Below are positions 7,164 through 15,292 of a stretch of 64,000 nt of DNA, one piece after another. Source of the DNA: Roseivivax isoporae LMG 25204 (GTDB lineage Bacteria; Pseudomonadota; Alphaproteobacteria; Rhodobacterales; Rhodobacteraceae); contig NZ_JAME01000025.1 in assembly GCF_000521865.1 (NCBI RefSeq), positions 1 through 64,000 of the forward strand. Direction: 5' to 3'. The translations under genes and the position numbers were made by a program. The notes beneath the pieces were generated by a model that did not search any database, was not told the origin of the DNA, and saw only the letters and a program-made list of their open reading frames with translations. Every line of letters starts with the position of its first letter. Within the stretch, counting starts at the first letter, position 1.

Positions 7164-8108
7164 TCACGCGGGCCGGGACGACGCCGCGCGCAGCACGTCG
7201 AGATAGCCCCGCGCGGTCTGCATCCGCGCGCCGTGGCCCTTGTCCAGCATCAGGCGGTGCAGCCGGGGCAGGTTGTGGGCGGGCACGTGCATCACGAGGT
7301 GATGTTCCAGGTGGTAGTTCACCCGGTAGGGCGCGAGAAACAGCCGCTCGAGCGGGTTGGCAAGCGTCGTGCGGGTGTTGCGCAGCGGGTCGTCGGAAAA
7401 CTCGACCGCGCCGTGCTCGGCGATGTTGCGGATGCGCAGCACCAGCTGGAACCACGTCAGCAGCGGCAGGATCCAGAGTGCGAGCCACGCCCACCAGGCG
7501 CCCGTCACCGCCCAGAACAGCGCGAAGACGACCGCGTTCGCGACGATGGCGCGGCCTATCACGGGGCCGGAGAAAGCCTGCGCCAGGTCCTGGCTCGACG
7601 GCGTGCCCTCGACCTCCCCGGCCATCTTGAGCGCGAACATGATCTGCTGCGCGCGCTGCTTGAGGCCGGTCTGGCCGGTGATGTCGCGGATCAGCTTGCG
7701 CCGGAGCGAGGCGCGGGTGGTCGGGAACGGGCGCGACAGCCTCAGGTCCGGGTCGCGGTCGGTCTGCGTGTAGCGATGGTGGGTCAGGTGATAGTGCCGG
7801 TATTCCGGAAGATCGGCGATGATCGGCCGCCCGCAGAGCCATTCGCCCGCGAACTCGTTCAGGGCACGGCTGCGGAACAGCGCGTTGTGCGCCGCCTCGT
7901 GCATGAGGATGGCAAGACCGAGCTGCCGCGAGCCGATGATCGTGAACGCGAGGAGGAAGGTCAGCGGGTTCGGCCAGAGCGCGAAGACCGCCAGCGCCCC
8001 GAGGATCAGCCCCCAGCAATGGGCGACGAGCCACGCGCCCCAGAGATCCGAGCGGCCGGACAGGCTGCGGATCTCTTCCGAGGTGAGAAAACGCTTGCCG
8101 GGTGTCAT
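7164..8108 (-). CDS. Membrane fatty acid desaturase
   Basis: The 314-residue membrane di-iron enzyme of the fatty acid desaturase / beta-carotene hydroxylase superfamily has three histidine boxes: HEAAH at residues 70-74, HYHLTHH at 105-111 and YHLEHH near the C-terminus, plus the family IAEHG. Four to six hydrophobic segments fit an inner membrane protein. The ATG at 8108 has AGGAG at about 8-base spacing. Family members introduce double bonds in acyl chains or hydroxylate carotenoids; the substrate cannot be read from the sequence. It diverges from ilvD. Confidence 0.85.
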   Translation of the reverse strand: MTPGKRFLTSEEIRSLSGRSDLWGAWLVAHCWGLILGALAVFALWPNPLTFLLAFTIIGSRQLGLAILMHEAAHNALFRSRALNEFAGEWLCGRPIIADLPEYRHYHLTHHRYTQTDRDPDLRLSRPFPTTRASLRRKLIRDITGQTGLKQRAQQIMFALKMAGEVEGTPSSQDLAQAFSGPVIGRAIVANAVVFALFWAVTGAWWAWLALWILPLLTWFQLVLRIRNIAEHGAVEFSDDPLRNTRTTLANPLERLFLAPYRVNYHLEHHLVMHVPAHNLPRLHRLMLDKGHGARMQTARGYLDVLRAASSRPA

Positions 8109-8210
8109 CACCGACTCTCCTATCGCGCGGAAAGTGTGGCCACCCGCGACGGCGGCTGTCAATTCAACGGCTCGTGTGGCGCTCGCGTGACGTTGCGGCG
8201 GGCATGCGCC

Positions 8211-8239
8211 TTGTGGACGCGCACCCGCTTTTGTATTGC
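8211..8239 (+). promoter_or_regulatory. Candidate housekeeping promoter of ilvD
   Basis: TTGTGG (8211-8216), a 17-base spacer and TATTGC (8234-8239) lie 31 bases upstream of the ilvD ATG in the 162-base divergent region. TTG at -35 with a poor -10 is typical of alphaproteobacterial promoters. No leader peptide or attenuator is visible. Confidence 0.4.
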
Positions 8240-8270
8240 GGAGGAAAATCGCGCCCGGAGGACCCCACCC

Positions 8271-10034
8271 ATGCTCAAGCGCCCGTTCGACAAGTCGAAG
8301 CTGCCCAGCCGTCACGTGACCGAAGGTCCCGCGCGGGCGCCGCACCGGTCCTACTACTACGCCATGGGCATGACCGAGGAGGAGATCCACCAGCCCCTGG
8401 TCGGCGTCGCCACCTGCTGGAACGAGGCCGCGCCCTGCAACATCGCGCTGAGCCGCCAGGCGCAGGCGGTGAAGATGGGCGTCAAGCAGGGCTTCGGCAC
8501 GCCGCGCGAATTCACCACGATCACCGTGACCGACGGCATCGCCATGGGCCACGAGGGCATGCGGTCCTCGCTCGCCAGCCGCGAGGCCATCGCCGACACG
8601 GTCGAGCTGACCATGCGCGGCCACTGCTACGACGCGATCGTTGGCCTTGCGGGCTGCGACAAGTCGCTGCCGGGCATGATGATGGCGATGGTGCGCCTCA
8701 ACGTGCCGTCGGTGTTCATCTACGGCGGCTCGATCCTGCCGGGCAAGGCGCCGCAGGTCGACGAGATCCCCGAGGATTTCCGCTCGCGCGACCTGACCGT
8801 TCAGGACATGTTCGAGGCCGTCGGCCGCCACCAGAACCAGCAGCTGTCCGACAAGGCGCTCGACATGCTCGAGCGCGTGGCGTGCCCCTCGGCCGGCGCC
8901 TGCGGCGGCCAGTTCACCGCGAACACCATGGCCTGCGTGTCCGAGGCGATCGGCCTCGCGCTCATGAACTCCTCCGGCATGCCTGCGCCCTACGAGAGCC
9001 GCGACAGCTATGCCGAGGCGTCGGGCCGCGCGGTCATGGACCTGATCGAGAAGAACATCCGCGCGCGTGACGTCGTCACGCGCAAGAGCCTCGAGAACGC
9101 GGCGCGGGTCGTCGCCTGCACCGGCGGGTCGACCAATGCGGGCCTGCACCTGCCGGCGATCGCCCACGAGGCGGGGATCGAGTTCTACCTCGACGACGTG
9201 TGCGAGATCTTCCGCGACACGCCCTATTTCGTCGACCTCAAGCCCGGCGGCCAGTTCGTGGCCAAGGATCTCTACGATGCCGGCGGCATTCCCGTGGTGA
9301 TGAAGGAGCTGCGCAAGGCGGGCCTCATCCACGAGGAGTGCATGACCGCCACCGGCCGCACCATCGGCGAGGAACTGGACCTGATCGAGCGCGAGGCCGA
9401 TGGCCGCGTGATCCACCCGATCTCGACGCCCATCACCAAGACCGGCGGCGTCGTGGGCCTCAAGGGCAACCTTGCGCCCGAGGGCGCCATCGTGAAGGTC
9501 GCGGGCATCCCGGAGGAAGGGCAGGTCTTCACCGGGCCCGCCCGCGTGTTCGAGAACGAGGAAGAGGCCTTCGAGGCGGTGCGCGCGCGGTCCTACAAGG
9601 AAGGCGAGGTCATCGTCATCCGCAACGAGGGTCCCGCGGGCGGACCGGGCATGCGCGAGATGCTGGCGACCACCGCGGCGCTGTCCGGCCAGGGCATGGG
9701 CAAGAAGGTCGCGCTGATCACCGACGGGCGCTTCTCGGGCGCGACGCGCGGGTTCTGCGTGGGCCATGTCGGCCCCGAGGCGGCGCATGGCGGGCCGATC
9801 GCGCTGCTGAAGGACGGCGACCTCATCACCATCGACGCGGTCAAGGGCACGCTGTCCGTGGACCTGTCGGACGAGGAACTGGACCAGAGGCGGCAGGCCT
9901 GGAGCGGCGCGCGGCCGACGAACTACGCCGCCGGCGCGCTCTGGAAATATGCCCAGCTCGTGGGCGCGACCTACAAGGGCGCGGTGACGCATCCCGGGGC
10001 CGCGGCCGAAACCCACGTCTACATGGACCTCTGA
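8271..10034 (+). CDS. ilvD: Dihydroxy-acid dehydratase
   Basis: The 587-residue Fe-S dehydratase converts 2,3-dihydroxy-isovalerate and -methylvalerate to the 2-keto acids in valine, isoleucine and leucine synthesis. The cluster cysteines lie in APCNIAL, GCDKSLPG and GACGGQFTANTM, and the C-terminal TDGRFSGATRGFCVGHVGPEA is canonical. The ATG has CGGAGGA in front. The length fits the family. A lipoprotein gene follows after 4 bases and is probably in the same transcript. Confidence 0.97.
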   Translation: MLKRPFDKSKLPSRHVTEGPARAPHRSYYYAMGMTEEEIHQPLVGVATCWNEAAPCNIALSRQAQAVKMGVKQGFGTPREFTTITVTDGIAMGHEGMRSSLASREAIADTVELTMRGHCYDAIVGLAGCDKSLPGMMMAMVRLNVPSVFIYGGSILPGKAPQVDEIPEDFRSRDLTVQDMFEAVGRHQNQQLSDKALDMLERVACPSAGACGGQFTANTMACVSEAIGLALMNSSGMPAPYESRDSYAEASGRAVMDLIEKNIRARDVVTRKSLENAARVVACTGGSTNAGLHLPAIAHEAGIEFYLDDVCEIFRDTPYFVDLKPGGQFVAKDLYDAGGIPVVMKELRKAGLIHEECMTATGRTIGEELDLIEREADGRVIHPISTPITKTGGVVGLKGNLAPEGAIVKVAGIPEEGQVFTGPARVFENEEEAFEAVRARSYKEGEVIVIRNEGPAGGPGMREMLATTAALSGQGMGKKVALITDGRFSGATRGFCVGHVGPEAAHGGPIALLKDGDLITIDAVKGTLSVDLSDEELDQRRQAWSGARPTNYAAGALWKYAQLVGATYKGAVTHPGAAAETHVYMDL

Positions 10035-10038
10035 ACCC

Positions 10039-10728
10039 ATGATCCTGCGCCGCCTCTCCGTCCTGATGCTGACGCTGCTGGCGCTCGGCGCCTGCGACGT
10101 CACGTCGGAAGAGGCGGCGCGCGGCTTTCTCGCGGATTTCGCCGCGCCCGGATCGGCGGGCGGGCGCGATGCGCTGTCCGAACCGGCGGCGGGCCCGCCC
10201 CCCGTCGGACGGGTCGCGCTGGCCGGCGGGGCCGTGGTCGTCGCGGGTCCGCGCGGCTACTGCATCGATCCGGTCACGATCGAATCCGCCGAGGACGGCG
10301 GGTTCGCCGTTCTCGCGAGTTGCAGCATCCTGTCGGGCGGCGCGTCGGGGCCGTCGGTGGCGCCCGCGCTCGTCACGGTCACCGTGGGCGGCCCGCAGCC
10401 CGCGCCCGTCCTTCCGGACGCCGCGACGATCGCGCGCGCGGCGGGCGTGCCGCTTGCGACCGACGCCACGCGCGGGCCGCTCGTGCTGGCGCAGATGGCC
10501 CGGGGCGGGGATACCGCGCTCGAGGGCGGGGACGCGCGCCACTGGCGCGGCGCCTTCCTGATGGGACGGCGGCTCGTGGCGCTTGCGCTCTACGCGCCGT
10601 CCGGCAGTGCCATGGCGGGCCGCGACGGCGCGCGGCTCCTGCAGGGGGTGCACGAGGCCATCGTGCGGGCGAGCCCGGACATCCCTGCCCCCATGTCCGG
10701 CCGCAGCGCGTCCCCGTCGCGCGGCTGA
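10039..10728 (+). CDS. Lipoprotein of unknown function
   Basis: The 229-residue protein has a clear lipoprotein signal peptide: MILRRLSVLMLTLLALGAC with lipobox LGAC, Cys19 being the acylation site. Asp follows the Cys, which under the E. coli rule would favour the inner membrane. The rest is Ala/Gly/Pro-rich without a family I recognise. Its start lies 4 bases after the ilvD stop. Confidence 0.75.
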   Translation: MILRRLSVLMLTLLALGACDVTSEEAARGFLADFAAPGSAGGRDALSEPAAGPPPVGRVALAGGAVVVAGPRGYCIDPVTIESAEDGGFAVLASCSILSGGASGPSVAPALVTVTVGGPQPAPVLPDAATIARAAGVPLATDATRGPLVLAQMARGGDTALEGGDARHWRGAFLMGRRLVALALYAPSGSAMAGRDGARLLQGVHEAIVRASPDIPAPMSGRSASPSRG

Positions 10729-10804
10729 TTGGGCATTTATCGGTCGGAAGGCTTTTGCCATAACACTCGGGCGGGGACACAACCGCCCGGACGGATCGGG
10801 GTTC

Positions 10805-11578
10805 ATGGCAGGCAGATCACGCGGACCGCTCGACAGGCTGGTGCAGCGCGCCGCGGCGCTCCGCTGGCAGCGCGCCGCCGCCGACGCGCGGGAGGCGAGC
10901 CTCGACGACCTGCGCCGGGACCGCAGCGCCGCGCGACGGATGAAGCGGCATCTCGACGCCTTCCTGCACGTGGCCGAGGGCCGGCTGGCGCTGCCGGCGA
11001 TCGGAACCCAGGCCTTTCCGCGGCCGCATGACACCGACTGGGCCTGGCGGCCCGAGGCGTGGTGCGGCCCGCTCGCGGTGCCCGGGATCGCCGCGGCCCC
11101 GTCAAAGGCCCCGCTCGGGGACGAGGCGACGCTGTTCCACGACTGCCGCGTGTCCGAGGTGACGATGCGCCAGGTCCGCAACACGCGCGCGGCCGACCTC
11201 GCCCCGTTCGGCCTGCGGCTCGACGTTTTCCGCTTCGACGGGACCTACCTGTCGCTGGCCGTGGACCTGCCGCCAGCGGCGGCGCTCGGCCTGCAGCGGC
11301 GGCACCTGATCCGGCTCGAAAGCATCGTCGAGATGGAGCGCCCCATCGCGATCTTCGCCCGGCTCAACATCAAGCACGGCCCGAATGTCGAGCAGCTGGT
11401 CCGCGAACTGCCCCTAGGGCAGGACGAGACGCGCATCGAGTTCGACCTGGCCTACACGAAACTGAACGAGAAGCGGGTCGAGAAGCTCTGGTGCGACCTG
11501 ATCTTCGAGGGACCGCAGATGAACCAGGTGATCCTGCGCGACCTGACCTTCAGCCGCCGCCCGAGGGCGGACCTGTGA
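10805..11578 (+). CDS. Conserved hypothetical protein (possibly DUF6478)
   Basis: The 257-residue soluble protein begins with a basic helical region and continues with a beta-rich domain (FHDCRVSEVTMRQVRN, YLSLAVDLP, RIEFDLAYTKLNEKRVEKLWCDLIFE, VILRDLTFSR). From memory this resembles the Rhodobacteraceae-restricted DUF6478, but I am not certain of the number. The strand pattern suggests a sandwich fold similar to carbohydrate-binding proteins; no catalytic motif is evident. It partly overlaps or abuts the next small gene, suggesting that the two proteins are made together. Confidence 0.75.
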   Translation: MAGRSRGPLDRLVQRAAALRWQRAAADAREASLDDLRRDRSAARRMKRHLDAFLHVAEGRLALPAIGTQAFPRPHDTDWAWRPEAWCGPLAVPGIAAAPSKAPLGDEATLFHDCRVSEVTMRQVRNTRAADLAPFGLRLDVFRFDGTYLSLAVDLPPAAALGLQRRHLIRLESIVEMERPIAIFARLNIKHGPNVEQLVRELPLGQDETRIEFDLAYTKLNEKRVEKLWCDLIFEGPQMNQVILRDLTFSRRPRADL

Positions 11579-11592
11579 GCGAGGACGGCGCG

Positions 11593-11970
11593 ATGAGCCC
11601 CTATACCCTGACCAAGACCCGCTTTTCCGAGGGCACCTGGGAGGGCGTGGTGACCGCGGACGGACGCGGAACGCCGCGGCCCGAACTGGTGGCGACGCAT
11701 CTCGGCACCTCCCTGACGGGCGTGACGGTGACCGACACCGCCGAGCCGGGGCGCTGGGTCCTCAAGGTCCCGGTGCCGCCGCAGGCGGTGGGCGACGGCG
11801 TTCAGACCGTCCTCATCGCGGACGCGCGCACCGACGCCACGCTCGGGTCGGTCACGCTGGTGGCGGGCGAGCCATTGCACGGCGACCTCCAGGCCGAGAT
11901 CGACCTGCTGCGCGCGGAACTCGACATGCTGAAGCGCGCGTTCCGCCGCCACTGCGCGGAAACCGCCTGA
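11593..11970 (+). CDS. Small conserved hypothetical protein
   Basis: The 125-residue protein starts MSPYTLTKTRFSEGTWEGVVT. It looks like a short beta domain (about residues 1-85) followed by an amphipathic helix, EIDLLRAELDMLKRAFRRH, that could form a coiled coil. A GTG at 11575 overlapping the previous stop is an alternative start and would add six residues. I chose 11593 because of the GAGGA at 8-base spacing. Its coupling to the preceding gene suggests a shared process. Function unknown. Confidence 0.7.
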   Translation: MSPYTLTKTRFSEGTWEGVVTADGRGTPRPELVATHLGTSLTGVTVTDTAEPGRWVLKVPVPPQAVGDGVQTVLIADARTDATLGSVTLVAGEPLHGDLQAEIDLLRAELDMLKRAFRRHCAETA

Positions 11971-12278
11971 GCGCGGATCCCGGCCCGCGCGACCGGAGGT
12001 TTCGGGGATGATGCGGGACCGCCGCACCTTCGTGCGCCGGCCCCGCAGGTCCCTGCACCCCCGCTCTGAAATGGATCAGCAGAATATGGTCGCTGCGGCT
12101 AGAAATTCCGGCTGCGCCGGGTCCCCGGACGCAAGATACACCCGCCGCGGCAGGCGTGGATTCAAATCTGTGTTTCATCACGGACTGAAACTCCGCGGGG
12201 TGCAACAGCGCGGTTGCCTTGACCTTGCCGGGACCGGAACCCACGGTGGCGTGAACCTTCCCTCCGGATACCTGCCCC
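11971..12278. other. 308-base intergenic region upstream of the EamA transporter
   Basis: I see no convincing gene. The middle (about 12070-12190) is lower in GC than its surroundings and holds an inverted repeat GTTTCA-N8-TGAAAC at 12172-12191, about 88 bases before the transporter ATG, which could be an operator or a transcript hairpin. A TTCAAAT string at 12161 looks like a tRNA T-loop, but the flanking stem does not pair. Confidence 0.4.
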
Positions 12279-13196
12279 ATGTCGTCGGCGCTGCGCGGCA
12301 TCCTTCTCAAACTTGCCTCCGTGGTGCTGTTCGTCGTGATGTCGGCGATGATCAAGGCGACCGCGCCTGAGGTTCCGCCCGGTGAAGCGGTATTCTTCCG
12401 CTCCTTCTTCGCGATGCCGGTCATCCTGGTCTGGCTCTGGGGACGGCATGACCTGACCACGGGGCTGAAGACGTCGAACCCGCTGGGCCACCTGTGGCGC
12501 GGGCTGATCGGGGTGACGGCCATGGGCTTCACCTTCGCCGGGCTCGGGCTGCTGCCGCTGCCCGAAGTGACCGCGATCGGGTTCGCGGCACCGCTGCTCA
12601 CGGTGATCTTCGGCGCGGTCCTGCTCGGCGAGAAGGTGCGGATGTTCCGGATGAGCGCGGTCGCGGCCGGGCTCGTGGGGGTCAGCATCATCATCTGGCC
12701 GCGCCTCAGCGTCGACGCGGCGACGCAGGCGGCGACGCTCGGCGCGATGTTCGTGCTGCTGTCCTGCGTGTTCCGCGCCCTTGCGCAGATCCAGATCCGG
12801 CGCCTCGTGGCGAAGGAGGAGACGTCCGCGATCGTGTTCTACTTCTCGCTGACCTCGTCACTCCTGGCGCTGCTGACGCTGCCCTGGGGCTGGATCGTGC
12901 CCGACCCGAAACAGGCGGTGTTGCTGGTGGGCGCGGGCGTCCTCGGGGGGATCGCGCAGATCCTCATCACCTCGGCCTACCGGTTCGGCGAGGCGGGGCT
13001 GCTCGCCCCGTTCGACTATGCGGCGATGCTTTTTGCGCTGGTGATCGGCTATGCGGTCTTCGGAGAGGTACCGACGGCGCCGATGCTGGCCGGGGCAGCG
13101 ATCGTGATCGCCGCCGGCGTGCTCATCATCTGGCGCGAGCGGCAGCTGGGTCTGAAACGCGGCCGCGCCCGCGCGGGGCTTACCCCTCAGGGTTGA
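12279..13196 (+). CDS. DMT-superfamily transporter, EamA (RhaT-like) family
   Basis: The 305-residue inner membrane protein has ten predicted hydrophobic helices in two EamA repeats (about 8-135 and 150-290), including PGEAVFFRSFFAMP at the end of helix 2 and FAAPLLTVIFGAVLLGEKV in the first repeat. Such proteins export or exchange small metabolites, but the substrate cannot be predicted. It converges with the TetR gene on the opposite strand with a 12-base gap, so no terminator separates them. Confidence 0.85.
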   Translation: MSSALRGILLKLASVVLFVVMSAMIKATAPEVPPGEAVFFRSFFAMPVILVWLWGRHDLTTGLKTSNPLGHLWRGLIGVTAMGFTFAGLGLLPLPEVTAIGFAAPLLTVIFGAVLLGEKVRMFRMSAVAAGLVGVSIIIWPRLSVDAATQAATLGAMFVLLSCVFRALAQIQIRRLVAKEETSAIVFYFSLTSSLLALLTLPWGWIVPDPKQAVLLVGAGVLGGIAQILITSAYRFGEAGLLAPFDYAAMLFALVIGYAVFGEVPTAPMLAGAAIVIAAGVLIIWRERQLGLKRGRARAGLTPQG

Positions 13197-13208
13197 GGCG
13201 GGGCCCCG

Positions 13209-13826
13209 TCAGGCGCCGTAGCGGGCGAGGAACGTCAGCACGGCCCCGTCGATCACCCGGGCGCGTTCCGCCTCGGTGAACCGGGTCTGGATGCCGAAGA
13301 CGAGACGCGGCCAGAGATCCGTCTTGCAGAGCTCGGCGAACTGGTCGGCGGCGAGCTCCATGTCGTCGATGACAAGCTCGCCCCGCGCCGCGGCCTCGGC
13401 AAGGTAGCCGGACAGCGCCTGCCGCACCACCATCGGGCCGCACTGGTAGAACTCGCGCCCGAGTTCCGGAAAGCGGTCGGACTCGGCCACGCACATGCGG
13501 AAGATGTTCTGCCCGAGGTCGGACAGGATGAAGGCCAGGAACGCCTTCGCCACCTGCGGCAGAACCTCGGCCGGCGGGCGGCTGCGATCGATGGTCGTCA
13601 GCGCCTCGTCGGCCTGGTTCTGGCACTGGCCCATGGCCACTTCCATGAACAGCAGGCGCTTGTCGGGGAAGTAGCTGTAGAGCGTCGCCTTGGAGACGCC
13701 CGAGGCGCGCGCGATGTCGTCGACGCTGGCGCCCTCGAACCCCTCGCGCATGAAGATCTCGCGCGCACCCTGGATGACCTGGGCGTATTTCCGCCCCTTG
13801 CGCACCTTGGCCGCATTCGCGGTCAT
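13209..13826 (-). CDS. TetR/AcrR-family transcriptional repressor
   Basis: The 205-residue protein has an N-terminal helix-turn-helix (IFMREGFEGASVDDIARASGVSKATLYSYFPDK, about residues 24-56) and a helical ligand domain resembling the AefR-like C-terminal class. The secreted-peptide gene lies 69 bases upstream in the same direction, and two GAACCG/CGGTTC-type palindromes lie beyond it. The regulator may therefore control itself and the peptide. The effector is unknown. Confidence 0.85.
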   Translation of the reverse strand: MTANAAKVRKGRKYAQVIQGAREIFMREGFEGASVDDIARASGVSKATLYSYFPDKRLLFMEVAMGQCQNQADEALTTIDRSRPPAEVLPQVAKAFLAFILSDLGQNIFRMCVAESDRFPELGREFYQCGPMVVRQALSGYLAEAAARGELVIDDMELAADQFAELCKTDLWPRLVFGIQTRFTEAERARVIDGAVLTFLARYGA

Positions 13827-13895
13827 GAGATCACTCCGTCGCCCGACGCGCCACTATAGACCGCGCGTCGGAGCGGCGGCAAGGCTGGCCCCGGG

Positions 13896-14051
13896 TCAGC
13901 CCCGGTCGACCTGCGGCACCGGAGGCTGGGGAACCGTGGGCGCGCTCGGCTCGGGGTAGGTCAGGTTGGGAAGGGTCATCGAAGGGATGCCCGCACTTGC
14001 GGAGGCCGCGATGGCGACGAGGGCGGCGGCAACGAGGATGGACTTGCGCAT
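13896..14051 (-). CDS. Small secreted proline-rich peptide
   Basis: The 51-codon reading frame begins MRKSILVAAALVAIAASASA, a textbook signal peptide with an AxA cleavage site, and continues into a mature part of about 31 residues (GIPSMTLPNLTYPEPSAP...) with ten prolines, ending QVDRG. An AGGAG lies 8 bases before the ATG. The signal peptide plus good ribosome site argue for a real gene. The exported peptide has no cysteine and no recognisable family. Confidence 0.65.
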   Translation of the reverse strand: MRKSILVAAALVAIAASASAGIPSMTLPNLTYPEPSAPTVPQPPVPQVDRG

Positions 14052-14087
14052 TGCAGTGACTCCTGTGGAAGACATGCGACTGATCTA

Positions 14088-14132
14088 AACCGTTCAGTTC
14101 AAAACGCAAGAGATTTCCGAACCGATCGGTTC
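14088..14132. promoter_or_regulatory. Two TetR-type operator palindromes
   Basis: GAACCGATCGGTTC at 14119-14132 is a perfect 14-base palindrome. AACCGTTCAGTT at 14088-14099 is an imperfect copy of its core. Their centres are 32 bases apart, three helical turns, 42 and 74 bases upstream of the secreted-peptide ATG on the minus strand. Binding of the TetR protein encoded just downstream is inferred from position and symmetry. Confidence 0.5.
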
Positions 14133-14189
14133 ACTTTCAGCGGAGCGCCGCTGTCCCGGGGCCTTGCGCGGCGCCGGCAAACGCGTAGA

Positions 14190-14204
14190 TTAGAATCGTT
14201 CTAA
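14190..14204. promoter_or_regulatory. Irr box (iron control element) upstream of mbfA
   Basis: TTAGAA-TCG-TTCTAA is a perfect inverted repeat with a 3-base spacer. It matches the iron control element bound by the haem-responsive Fur-family regulator Irr in Rhizobiales and Rhodobacterales. It ends 15 bases before the mbfA ATG, where a bound repressor would block expression under low iron. mbfA is a known Irr target in Agrobacterium and Bradyrhizobium. Confidence 0.7.
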
Positions 14205-14219
14205 ATCTTTGGAGGTGCC

Positions 14220-15194
14220 ATGGCACTCCTTCCCTACCGAAAGCGGTTCCGCGACCTCGACGAACGCGAGGTGCTGGCGTTGGCGATCTCGTCCGAGGAG
14301 GAGGACGGGCGCATCTATCGGCTCTATGCCGACCGGCTGCGGGCGGATTATCCCGCCTCGGCCCGCGTCTTCGACGGTATGGCCGCCGAGGAGGACACCC
14401 ACCGGCGCGCGCTGATCGACCTCTTCACCCGCCGGTTCGGCGCGGTCATCCCGCCGATCCGCCGCGAGCACGTGGCGGGAGGGCTGTCCCGGCGCCCGGT
14501 CTGGCTGGTGGAAACCCTCGGGCTCGAACGGATCCGGGACGAGGCCGCCGCGATGGAGCGCGAGGCCGAACGCTTCTACCTCGAGGCGGCGCGGCGCAGC
14601 ACCGACGCGGACACCCGCGCCCTGCTGGGTGACCTCGCTGCCGCCGAGGCGGGCCACCGCGGCACGGCGGGCGAGCTCGAGGCCGAGCACCTGGGGCAGG
14701 ACGCGCGCGACGACGAGGACCGGACCGCGCGGCGGCAATTCGTGCTGACCTGGGTGCAGCCGGGACTGGCCGGGCTCATGGACGGCTCGGTGTCGACGCT
14801 CGCGCCGATCTTCGCCACCGCCTTCGCGACGCAGGACACGTGGACGACCTTTCTCGTGGGTCTCGCCGCGAGTGTCGGCGCGGGCATCTCCATGGGCTTC
14901 ACCGAGGCCGCGTCGGACGACGGGGCGCTGTCCGGGCGCGGCTCGCCGGTCAAGCGCGGCATCGCCTCGGGCGTCATGACGACGCTCGGGGGGCTCGGTC
15001 ACGCCCTGCCCTACCTCATCCCGCATTTCTGGACCGCCACGCTCACCGCCTTCGTCGTCGTGTTCGTCGAACTGTGGGCCATCGCGTGGATCCAGAACCG
15101 TTACATGGAGACCCCGTTCGTGCGGGCGGCCTTCCAGGTGGTGCTGGGCGGCGCGCTCGTCCTCGGCGCGGGCATGCTCATCGGCAGCGGCTGA
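14220..15194 (+). CDS. mbfA: Membrane-bound ferritin, erythrin-VIT1 fusion
   Basis: The 324-residue protein combines an N-terminal ferritin-like four-helix domain (about 1-165, with EEEDGRIY, MAAEEDTHRRAL, REAERFYLEAA and AAAEAGHR supplying Glu/ExxH metal ligands) with a C-terminal VIT1/CCC1 transporter domain (about 175-324, GLMDGSVSTLAPIFA and GISMGFTEAASDD). MbfA exports iron and protects against iron and peroxide stress. The GGAGGTG ribosome site is only a few bases from the ATG, immediately behind the Irr box. Confidence 0.9.
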   Translation: MALLPYRKRFRDLDEREVLALAISSEEEDGRIYRLYADRLRADYPASARVFDGMAAEEDTHRRALIDLFTRRFGAVIPPIRREHVAGGLSRRPVWLVETLGLERIRDEAAAMEREAERFYLEAARRSTDADTRALLGDLAAAEAGHRGTAGELEAEHLGQDARDDEDRTARRQFVLTWVQPGLAGLMDGSVSTLAPIFATAFATQDTWTTFLVGLAASVGAGISMGFTEAASDDGALSGRGSPVKRGIASGVMTTLGGLGHALPYLIPHFWTATLTAFVVVFVELWAIAWIQNRYMETPFVRAAFQVVLGGALVLGAGMLIGSG

Positions 15195-15292
15195 GGCCGG
15201 CGGGCTGCGCGGTGCGGCAGCCTCGCCGCGCCGCGCAGCACACGCGTCCCTTGCCGATTGACCGGCCGGGAAAGGCTGCTACCAAGGCGCAC

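Noticed and set aside
12150..12180. tRNA-like T-loop TTCAAAT
   Set aside because: The bases on either side cannot form the 5-bp T stem, and no acceptor or anticodon stem is found nearby.
12008..12370. Possible 120-codon gene upstream of the EamA transporter
   Set aside because: It overlaps the start of the transporter, has no recognisable features and an arginine-rich composition typical of out-of-frame translation.
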